Source of the DNA: Jaltomata sinuosa
Taxonomy: Eukaryota; Streptophyta; Magnoliopsida; Solanales; Solanaceae
Length of the DNA: 64,000 bases
Assembly: GCA_003996215.1 (NCBI GenBank)
Contig: QJPP01001738.1
Coordinates: forward strand, 124,001 to 188,000
Direction: 5' to 3'
The notes under the pieces are model-generated. The model made no database searches and had not been told where the DNA came from. It was given only the letters and a program-made list of their open reading frames with translations. The first letter of the stretch is position 1, and every line of letters begins with the position of its first letter. A program made the position numbers and the translations under genes. This document shows positions 55,147-64,000 of this stretch, one piece after another.

Positions 55147-56730
55147 ATTTTAATGGCCATGGCGCTTCTTAGAGAATCTATAGATAGCAAGATTTGCAGT
55201 GTTCGTTTCTCAAAGGCTACTTTCTTGAATACGTATGATTCTGACATGGGTGAAATCTTACATCACATGTAACTTGAAGTTGCATGATCACAGATGATGG
55301 ACTACTGATCTGAATTTAGTACTCTCGTGAAATGAAATGTGATAATTCTCAAAGTACGGCTGCAGGGAGAGGAATCAAGTCGGAGAAACTGTGATGTCCA
55401 ATCACGAGAGTAAGTTATTGCATTGAAAATTTTGGGCAGATGAGATGCATGAAAGTATTATTTCTCAGGCCGTGGAAGAATTGCTAAAGTATGTACCAGA
55501 ACGAATAAACGGACAGGATGAAAGATTGGTCTGGTTTCCATTTTTCCTCTGCTTAGTCATCTTGCTTCCTGATGAACATAAATAATGGGCATTTAAAATT
55601 ATTGGATGGGAGCAGAGAATCCTGGACTAGCTTAAGTTGAAGCTAATCCTGTTTTTGGGCTTTGGAGGATTATGTGGTCTTAATGCAATAAGTAACCACC
55701 TTAAGAAGAAAATTAACTGTGGAAAACTTGTGTGCGCTTAGCAGAAAGCTAATGGTCCTTTTGGAGAATATACTTACATTTTTCAACAATTTAATATATT
55801 AGTTCCCGAAGGACATGTTCACTAAAAGATACGATATGTTGGAGTCAAATGTATCCGAAACATTGTTCTTTCTGCTCCAAATGTTTTACTGCATTCACAA
55901 TCTTTTCTCCAAGTATATTTCATAGCTTGTTGAATCTTCTATTTCTGCTCCAAACCCATTTTATACCTGTTGGGTCTTCCCTTTCTGCATCATGCCCACT
56001 CTTTAACTTGTTGAGCTCACTTTTTCTTTTCCAGGTACACCCTAACTTGTTGAGTCTTCTCTATATGCTCCACACCTACACTTTAGCCCTCTGAACTTCT
56101 GAAAGATTTGGGCCTATTAGAAAAAGGAGTCTTCAAGTCCTCAATTTCTGAACTGGTGACAAGTGTGGGAGGATGTCAGCTTATACTTTAGAGGAGTTTA
56201 TAATGGTCCTGGTCTATTTCATCTATTGCCTTAAGATTTTGAATTGGATGCTCGTATTCTTTCATAGCGTACTTTAAACTGAATGAAGAAGAATATCAAA
56301 AAGAGATTATATTGGAGCATATAAACGAAGGGTCGAAACAAAAAAAGGGAGTCATGGGTTGATCGGAAAGTTGAGACGGATCTACAGGATGGGAGTGTTG
56401 AAGGATGGCTAGATTTGCAGCAAATCTAGAGTTTAGGAAACGGATCGACTGGAAGATTCTCATTTTCTTATTTGCTTTTGCAAGACAACAAAACTACTGT
56501 TACTACATCAATAGTTTCATTTAAGACACCTTTTTCTTACAACTCTTCATGTTGTTACTCTACAGTACCAATAGTTAATCAATATACTTATACTATCGTA
56601 ATTTTACTTATTCAGAAATCAAGAAATGTACAAGATTCCTCCTGAGAAGTTGAGCACAAAGTTGAGAAATATTCTGGTAGGATGGCCACATTTGGATTGG
56701 TTCTCTGTTACTATTCACTTCTTGATTGTT
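55147..56730. other. Intergenic region with a decayed minisatellite
   Basis: 3' flank of the PPR gene. At about 55851-56095 a degenerate unit of about 50 bp repeats four to five times, built around (a)cttgttga[gt]tcttc, then tctgctcca and ccattttata or similar. No gene found. Short words near 55325 and 55405 (ctcgtg and cacgag) are not long enough to call a TIR. Confidence 0.5.
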
Positions 56731-57834
56731 TGTTCTCCATATTGATATGCTTTGCTTTTTAAGATGCTGTCTTTTTTAGCCTGTAATCCAATCCATTTAC
56801 ACATATCAAACAGCAGTTTTTGTGTGCAAATTCCGTCTCTTTTGCTCGCTGTGCCTCCAACTTTCTGTTGAAAATATAGTCTGAAAATGGAAGCTGGTTG
56901 GAAGAGAATGTGATGCTGGCACTAGTATATGGAAGTTGAAGTACTTTCACTGGTTAGTATGCTGTTCACCAAGGTAATAGTAAGTCACAAATGTTTTCTG
57001 CTTTAAAGCATCTGGTTTTCACTGGTGATGCCTGGAAAAATTCTTCATCATGTGAAGCCTGATACTTATGTCAGTGCACTGCTATACTTACGGGAGGATG
57101 TTCTCCATATTGATATGCTTTGCTTTTTAAGATGCTGTCTTTTTTAGCCTGTAATCCAATCCATTTACACATATCAAACAGCAGTTTTTGTGTGCAAATG
57201 CCGTCTCTTTTGCTCGCTGTGCCTCCAACTTTCTGTTGAAAATATAGTCTGAAAATGGAAGCTGGTTGGAAGAGAATGTGATGCTGGCACTAGTATATGG
57301 AAGTTGAAGTACTTTCACTGGTTAGTATGCTGTTCACCAAGGTAATAGTAAGTCACAAATGTTTTCTGCTTTAAAGCATCTGGTTTTCACTGGTGATCCC
57401 TGGAAAAATTCTTCATCATGTGAAGCCTGATACTTATGTCAGTGCACTGCTATACTTACAGGAGGATGTTCTCCATATTGATATGCTTTGCTTTTTAAGA
57501 TGCTGTCTTTTTTAGCCTGTAATCCAATCCATTTACACATATCAAACAGCAGTTTTTGTGTGCAAATGCCGTCTCTTTTGCTCGCTGTGCCTCCAACTTT
57601 CTGTTGAAAATATAGTCTGAAAATGGAAGCTGGTTGGAAGAGAATGTGATGCTGGCACTAGTATATGGAAGTTGAAGTACTTTCACTGGTTAGTATGCTG
57701 TTCACCAAGGTAATAGTAAGTCACAAATGTTTTCTGCTTTAAAGCATCTGGTTTTCACTGGTGATGCCTGGAAAAATTCTTCATCATGTGAAGCCTGATA
57801 CTTATGTCAGTGCACTGCTATACTTACGGGAGGA
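56731..57834. repeat. Three tandem copies of a 368-bp unit
   Basis: Units 56731-57098, 57099-57466 and 57467-57834 all begin tgttctccatattgatatgc and end tatacttac[ag]ggagga. They are near identical: I see one or two substitutions per copy (attccgtc in copy 1 against atgccgtc in the others; gatccctgg in copy 2; acaggagg at the end of copy 2). Each unit has a 63-codon minus-strand ORF that I take to be incidental. A shorter echo follows at 57837-57906 (gcaacattttttt, ccagtgcactgctatactta twice in part). Confidence 0.95.
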
Positions 57835-59999
57835 TGTGGTCGCAACATTTTTTTCCAGTGCACTGCTATACTTACGTGAGAATGTGGTTGCAACATTTTT
57901 TTTCCAGACAATTTATATTCTTGATCAATCAAATTGATTAAGAAGTTAAAATATAACTGTTTCCTCCTTCCGTAAAAGTACTCGTCCACTCCCTAGGCCT
58001 TCCTAAATTAATTACAATAAAACCGAGAAGACCAAAAAGTCAATAATAAAAGAGAGGATAGTGATGGAAAAGAGAGAATGGAATCATTTTCTTTCATTTA
58101 CTGAAAAATAAAAGAAAATTATTGGTATTACAGGTTCCATTAGTGGGTATCTTTTTATTCTTAGCACATCTTAATGTGGATGCCTTTTGGTCATTATGAA
58201 GAAGCTTTATTAAATAGTTTTTTGTGCTTATGCTTTTGCTGAGAATAATTATCACCCTTCAATAAATCCCCTTTCTTTATACTTTTTACATGTTCTCTGA
58301 ATCCAAAGATGTTGAAGAAGCAAAGAAGGGATGAGACTTTAAGAGTGATTATAGAAGTATGTTTAAAGGTCAATCTCTTTTTTCACCAAAATAAGAAAAA
58401 CCTTAGTGATTATAAATCTGTAGTTATTAAAGTAAGAAAATTGGGTTGCAACTCACGGGCGTATGAAAACTTTTTATCAATCTCATGGCATATGAGAATA
58501 TTTTATAACAAAATATCATAAGTATCTTGAAAAATAGTTATTCGATGACAAAAGTTATATACCTCATTATTCTATGATTCTTTTAAAATTCTAGATTAAC
58601 TATTCACCCAGTTGTAGAAAAATACTGTCACTGTTATGCTATAAATACTTTTTCAGTTAATTCTTTGATGATTATTTCATACCTGATCCACCTATATTTC
58701 ACCCTTTACGATTCTTGCTATCCATGGACAACAAAATTAGAAAATAACTTAAGTAAATCTTGGGTGGAGTGAGCCCCTGTTGGAGCAAACTATCGTGGTC
58801 CTCATTCCCTTGGCTTGGGTTTTGCTCAAAGTTGCAACTGGACTCACCTACTTTGGAATGACCTGTAAAAGTAAACATATATAAAACTCATGATTAGAGC
58901 TTGAGTTGCTTGAGTTCATGATGGATTAAGAATATGGCTGAATTATATGTAGATCATGAGTTAAGGCTTGACTCATGATATAAGATTCTGAGTATTTTGA
59001 ATTTGCAAGCAAGATTTGTGTAGTTTATGACCCACGCCTACTGTACCTCCCAAGGTAGGGGTAAGGTTTGCGTACACTCTACCCTCCTCAGATCCCGCTT
59101 GTGGGATTACACTGGGTATGTTGTTGTTATTATATTTGTGGAGTTCATGAATCCTAACTGATATGGTTATTAAGGATTCTACAAGAGTTGGTTTATAACT
59201 TGCTATAAATGAGTTTTGTTACAGATTTACAGTCACATAGGGTTTGAACCAATAAACTGGTATCAGTTATTGTGAATCCTATGGTATTACATACTAGATA
59301 AACTTTTCGAGTTTTATCGGTTGTTAATCCTTAGATATGTATTGTCTCCATAATTTGATGAAGGAGTTGAGATCGAGTGAATTGGATGAGATAATATGAG
59401 TGATAACTTACACAAAGGACTAGCTTTCATTAAAATTGCATTTTCGACATAATTATAAGCTTGAGAAAAGGTCTCAAATTTCAAGAAGATCTGTTTTCAT
59501 GAGTTTAATTGCAACTAATATTTTTTGACAAAGTATGCTTTCTTAGGACAAGCGCTTGCGTATAAATGGAATGATTTTTGGTATATGTCAACCATGTTTG
59601 AGTATATGAAATGAGAATTGCGCATAAATGCTATATTGCTTTGTGCTGTTTCAAAATATGCTGGCTTTGAGTGTGTTTCAGCAAATTAAGAGTGAGATTG
59701 AAGATTGAGCTAGTATATGCTTTACTTGACTGTTTAGTATTGATTAATAAAATACTGACTTATGAGTGAAACGTGGTAGGAATATATGTGCAAAGAACCA
59801 AATCTATCGTAGTACCGTACTATTACTAGTTTACTACAGCTCAACAAACAAACAAAAGCCAGTTATTCTTTTAACAGCTGAAGGACCCTTTTTAGCTCTA
59901 TATTAGACATATACTCAAAAAACTTTTGCTGTCCTGCACCATATGCTAACCTTCTCTGGGACATTTCCAGTTTTCTAGCTTGAAAAAAGCATCTCTTCC
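57835..59999. other. Intergenic region upstream of the SWEET gene
   Basis: About 2.1 kb, AT-rich. The only recognised element is the RTE-tail insertion at 59031-59133. A more GC-balanced stretch at 58750-58866 (ending gactcacctactttggaatg) could be an exon remnant: in one frame it reads GLGFAQSCNWTHLLWNDL. I could not identify it. The last 200 bases before 60000 should contain the SWEET promoter and leader. Confidence 0.45.
59031..59133 (+). mobile_element. Short RTE-tail retroelement (TS-SINE-like)
   Basis: A 103-bp body ending gtgggattacactgggtatg, then ttgttgtt. Flanked by atttgtgtagtttatga (59014-59030) and atttgtggagttcatga (59134-59150), a 17-bp target duplication with two mismatches. 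Plus orientation. Confidence 0.85.
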
Positions 60000-62900
60000 A
60001 TGAGAGACGTCAAAATTCTCCGCACTGCTTTTGGAATTTTAGGTTCATGCATTTTAGTTCTTGTTCTCATTCCTAGTTTTCTCTGAATATTTGTTATTGT
60101 AACTCTTTCTTGTTTTTTTCTTCCTGGAATAGGAGATATTTTTGGTATATTACTCTTCATGGCGCCCATGTAAGACTTCTTGAATTTTTTTGTTATTTTG
60201 TTACATTTGTGTGTGCGCTCTTTTTTTCGGTTTATTTTTCTCATCAAAACTAATAGAACACTTTAATGATCAGATTTTGACACTACATACAGGATTACAT
60301 TCAAAAGGATTATTAGGAAGAGATCAACAGAACAGTTCTCTAGCATGCCTTATGTAATAGCTCTGCTCAATTGCTTGCTCTCAGTTTGGTAAATTTCTTC
60401 AATTAGCTCTATTGTAACTTGAAAACCATCTGTTTTTTCCTGTCTTCCTTAATCTTTCTCCTATTAATACGACCCGTTTGAGTTAGCTGATAAACATCAA
60501 GTGCTGAAAAGCACTTTTAGGTACTGAAATTGATTTTGCAAATAAGCATTTATATATTTGAATAGAAGTGCGAAACTGATAATAAACATTTAACGTGTTT
60601 AGCAAAAAGGTGCTGATAAACACTTTTTCAGTTAAAATGACTAAATATACTTAAAGGTTATTTACAAAAAATATAAATTTGAAAGTACTTTTTACATAAA
60701 AAAGGATGAACGATGGAAATAGAATAAAGAGATAATTAAAAATTATGTTAGAGGATAAGTTATTCTAAAATTACTAAAGATATTAGGATCGTAAAAGATT
60801 TGGTCAAACCAAAAGTTCTTATAAGCTGTAAAACCATAAGTTAGGGGTGGACCAACTTATGTCTTTTTACCGAGTTTGGCTTATAAGCACTATTGATTTT
60901 ATCAAATGCGTAGATAAGCTAAAAAGTGTTTGTAAGCTAGTTTGATCAGCTTATATGCTTAGCCAAACACCTGCAAAATAATTTTTGTTGGAATGATTGA
61001 CCATGATTAAGTCAGAGCTGGCTAGGGGAGCTTAATCTTCTTAAGCGGCAAAGTTACATTGGGGAAAAATAAATATCCAATTTTCGCCGCCAAAGCTATA
61101 GTCTAGTGGTGCTGCTGTAAGTTTTACATGCATCATAGTGCAACTTTCATTGTTCTCTTTCCCTTTAGCATCCTTGGTTCAAAGGAAAAAAAAGAACAAT
61201 TTTCTATTTCAACTTATATACTACTAATGGAAGGTTGTCTTTTAGTCACTAGTCAAATTAGGACACAAAAACAAAATCACGTTCCTACTTATTTTCTGGT
61301 GTTTGGTAAATAAGCAAAAAATATTATTCCATGAGTATTTATAATTTAGACAAACACTATGAGGTCAGGGGGTCAGGGTGGGTGGCGAGGAGGAGTTGGG
61401 GGGGTAGCGGTGTGTAGCGAGGAAGGGGTAGGGTAAGGTTATTGTGGTTGGGGTGTTTGGGGGTGGGGAGGATAGATTTAGCGTGGAATGCCACTTAAGG
61501 AACTTGTTTTCCTAGAGAAACATTTTGACCAACCAACATGAGAAAATTAGGGAAAATGTTTACATCCATACCAAACACACCCATAGAGAAGTTGGGTGCA
61601 ATCAAATGCAATATATTTTTTAACTCCGAAGATTTCCAGTGAGTTTAATTTCTATTAGTGATGGTGTAAAAATATTTACAATCTGGTTAGAGAATTAAAA
61701 ATAAATTCTATAATAAATATTATTGCTAACCTGATAATGGTAATTAACATGCTGGTCACACATTTTTTTTTTTGGTAAATAAGGATTTTATTACCAAGTG
61801 AGAAGTTTGAGCACAAAAACAAAGCAAAAACAGGCAGCTGGACAAAGTCCCAGCCCCTGTATACTCTCCACTGCCTCTCAGCAACTGGACAACTCTAGCT
61901 AGGATAATAATTCAGCGCAGGCAATATTCTAGCAAGTTTAGGCCTCCTACAAGCTCTAAAGTAAACATCCTGAATTACTAGTTTTACAATTGTTTGTGTC
62001 GTACGTCTCTTCCCTTGGAAGATAATCTGGTTCCTTTCATACCACACTTGATAGATGCTACCTGCCAACGCCATACGATAGACAATGGATCTGGGTTGAT
62101 TTGTCTTCTGATACCACTCTATCCAATTGCACTCGTCTGCCCACTGCCAACATGGTCTAATAATGCCTTGCCATTGCAGTAGTTGACTCCAAACTCCCGC
62201 TGCTATGGGACACTGAAAGAACAGATGGCTAATAGTTTCATCAGTCCCATTACACAGGGGACAAAGTGGTTCCACATCCAGCCCCCATCTGAGCAACCTA
62301 TCCTTAGTATAAATCTTTCCATTAGCTACCAAATATGTTATGAAGATCCATTTTGGAGGGGCTGGATTGCTACAAATGAGTCTCCTCCAGTTTACTTTTG
62401 GCAGAGCTCCCATTAACTTCAGGTACATGGCTCGTATAGAGAATTCTCTTGACCCTAGCTCATCTTGGATATTTAATCCAGCCTTGACCATATATGAGCT
62501 GGCTTTAAAAAATTTCTTGACAACTCACGATGCTTGAGTAGCTACTGTGAACCATATTGGTTCCTCACTATGCTGGTCACATATTAAACTACACTAATTG
62601 CGTAAAGAATTTATAACTGTCAGTGTATATAATTCAAGTGCAAACATAATAGTATCATTATCTTTTCTTTTGCTTTTTCTTCTGAAAATAAATATTGAGT
62701 TTAATTTATAAATTGAACTTTGGTGAATGAAAACAGGTACAGTTTACCTTTTGTGTCACCAGACAACCTGCTGGTAACTATCGTCAATTCCATAGGCGCT
62801 GGCCTGGAGGCAACCTATGTGTTGATTTTCCTGATATTTGCCCCCAAGAAAGAGAAGGCCAAAATCAGCGGATACCTCTTTGTGGTCCTTTCCATCTTCT

Positions 62901-63999
62901 CATGCCTGGCCTTGGTTTCCCTGTCGGCATTTCATGGCAATAAAAGGAAGCTCCTTTGTGGCTTTGCTTTTACAGTTTCTTGTATTCTGATGTATGGTTC
63001 TCCTCTCTCTGTAATGGTAAGTTTCTTAATCTTCCTCATGTTTAGTAAAGTAACTAGCTGATTCAGTTTTTAGTATACTCAATAGGTGCTAGAAGCAAGA
63101 AAATTTTACTTTGTCATCCTTTATGATGTATTTTTTTAGAAATTTTTTGAGTTTAGGCGTTTCATTTACCTTTAGATTGTGAAGTGTCCCACATCGGTTC
63201 TTTAAGGGATGGATGATCTCTTAAATATGACTCAGATAATCCTCACCTCTTGAGCTAGCATTTGGGGTTGAGTTAGGCCCAAGATCCATTTCTTTATATG
63301 GTATCAGCGTGAGGCCCATCCCAATTCATTGTCTCCGTCTTATATTGTCCATGCTCCAGATGTCCAGTCCTGGACGTGTAGGTGTGTTAGAGTCCCAATC
63401 GGTGAAGTATTCGAGATTAGAGCTAAAATCATAATTTGGGTTACGAAGTAAGCTTGTGTTATGCAGTAAAACAAAATACTCTTTTATGTTCTCTTATAAT
63501 TTTATTCCTTCTCCCCTTTTGTAGAGGATGGTAATTAAATCTAAAAGCGTGGAGTACATGCCGTTCTTCTTGTCGCTATCTGTTTTCATCTGCAGTACCT
63601 CATGGTTAATCTTCGGCCTGCTTGGAAAGGACCCTTTCATTTTGGTAAGTAGCTTTTATTTGAAGTATTCAGTAACTTTTACATTGGTCATTTCATGACT
63701 AGAATTTTGTAAAGTTTTCAGAGAATCATGATACTTAAGTCAGTTTAGTACCAACCAAATAAAGGAATAAGAAATTGAGTTAATAACAATGACAAATCCT
63801 AAGATTAAATCCCAGAAAAGTGTTTGTTTTACAGGTACCAAATGGCATTGGAACTTTATTAGGAGCAGTACAGTTGATTTTATACGCAATCTATCGTGAT
63901 AACAGAAAGGAAGTCAAGAAAGATGAAGTGAACGAATCAGTAGAGATGAAGACTGGAGAACTCCAAGACAAGAAGCTAGTTAACACCCAAGACGCATGA
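60000..63999 (+). CDS. SWEET sugar transporter (clade I, SWEET1-like), six exons
   Basis: A membrane uniporter-type sugar transporter with two MtN3/saliva repeats and seven helices, moving hexoses or sucrose across the plasma membrane or tonoplast. Exons: 60000-60042, 60133-60169, 60293-60388, 62737-63016, 63525-63644, 63835-63999. GT/AG borders and phases join to 246 residues. Exons 1 and 2 are only 43 and 37 bp. Repeat 1 spans about residues 8-95 and repeat 2 about 130-215. The proline tetrad of SWEETs is present (P26, P46, P148, P165), as are the pocket asparagines (N76 in TIVNSIG, N195 in VPNGIG). The tail from R213 is long, charged and cytosolic (RDNRKEVKKDEVNESVEM). First-helix sequence GDIFGILLF replaces the more usual GNATALFLF. 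Intron 3 is 2.3 kb and holds a MITE-like block, a G-rich tract and a LINE. Confidence 0.92.
60470..60985. repeat. MITE-like block in SWEET intron 3
   Basis: AT-rich. The left part (cccgtttgagttagctgata) is a loose inverse of the right part (gatcagcttat, then tagccaaacacctgc); words such as aagcactttta and gcttataagcac recur. This resembles Solanaceae MITEs whose ends read ggtgtttgg. Borders and target duplication not established. Confidence 0.45.
61361..61472 (+). other. G-rich tract with quadruplex potential in SWEET intron 3
   Basis: More than eight runs of three or more G within 112 bases on the transcribed-sense strand (ggggg, ggg, ggg, ggggggg, gggg, ggg, gggg, ggggg, gggg), separated by short loops. 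It stands out against the AT-rich surroundings. Formation of a G-quadruplex in DNA or pre-mRNA is inference. Confidence 0.6.
61764..62569 (-). mobile_element. 5'-truncated L1-type LINE in SWEET intron 3
   Basis: Target duplication atgctggtcacacat (61749-61763) and atgctggtcacatat (62570-62584), 14 of 15 matching. On the minus strand an intact 198-codon frame (62491-61895) reads as the zinc-binding C-terminal part of ORF2: FITYLVANGKIYTKDRLLRW, CPLCNGTDETISHLFFQCP, and VWYERNQIIFQGKRR. It ends in an A-rich 3' tail at about 61765-61775. It is antisense to the host gene. Only the last 0.8 kb of the LINE is present. It looks comparatively recent, because the frame is open and the duplication is nearly perfect. 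Confidence 0.93.
63178..63410 (+). repeat. TRIM-like LTR with primer-binding site in SWEET intron 4
   Basis: Starts tgtgaagtgtcccacatcgg, runs to ccatttctttata (about 63298), and is directly followed by tggtatcagcg, complementary to the 3' end of initiator-Met tRNA as used by plant LTR retrotransposons. About 90 bp later gttagagtcccaatcggtga (63385 onward) resembles the LTR start and may be the second, truncated LTR. Non-coding. Confidence 0.6.
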
Positions 64000-64000
64000 G

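Noticed and set aside
56759..57686. Three identical 63-codon minus-strand ORFs as a gene family
   Set aside because: They repeat only because the 368-bp unit repeats. No recognisable domain, no splice or promoter evidence.
59975..60247. 90-codon minus-strand basic ORF
   Set aside because: It overlaps SWEET exons 1 and 2 on the opposite strand and is lysine/arginine-rich through reverse reading of T-rich intron.

Overview
The window is plant nuclear DNA: AT-rich, with intron-containing genes and dense nested transposons. The repeat families (tRNA-derived SINEs with box B, RTE-type LINE tails ending in GTT repeats, the GTTGCTCGGACTC-type MITE, CCGGT-rich hAT elements) suggest a Solanaceae species. 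That is a pattern-based inference; the species cannot be named from sequence alone. I see no rRNA, tRNA, CRISPR or organellar block.

Layout. 1-5.0 kb is a nested stack: an old repeat holds a TIR element, which holds a decayed hAT transposon with a perfect 8-bp target duplication; an L1-type LINE fragment follows. 5.2-5.8 kb (minus) carries the first exon of an SPT5-like elongation factor. 6.2-8.8 kb is a truncated Ty3/gypsy element with one LTR. 10.6-13.7 kb (plus) is a four-exon class III peroxidase gene. 14.3-17.6 kb (minus) is a broken copy of the KOW-domain part of SPT5, carrying a MITE that itself carries an RTE LINE. 18.7-22.7 kb is a second decayed hAT. 23.3-24.9 kb (minus) is a three-exon F-box gene. 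25.1-34.7 kb is a ~9.6-kb MULE with a MuDR-type transposase and, on the opposite strand, a Ulp1-like C48 protease/DUF1985 gene; it sits inside a Tourist-like element. 36.3-41.1 kb is a nearly complete but disabled L1-type LINE.

From 41.5 kb the window is gene-rich: an eight-exon exostosin-family (GT47) glycosyltransferase (41.5-47.5 kb) with a cluster of retroelements in intron 1; a five-exon PsbP-domain thylakoid-lumen protein (48.7-50.3 kb); two intronless PPR genes in divergent orientation (50.6-52.4 minus, 53.3-55.1 plus); a triplicated 368-bp tandem repeat (56.7-57.8 kb); and a six-exon SWEET-type sugar transporter (60.0-64.0 kb) whose third intron has a 5'-truncated LINE.

The host genes are unrelated housekeeping or family members, not a pathway or cluster. 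The most system-like object is the MULE: transposase and SUMO-protease-like gene inside shared TIRs, with a dispersed GGATACA motif through its noncoding parts. All transposon reading frames examined have stops or frameshifts. Exon joins were checked by hand for reading phase and GT/AG borders.
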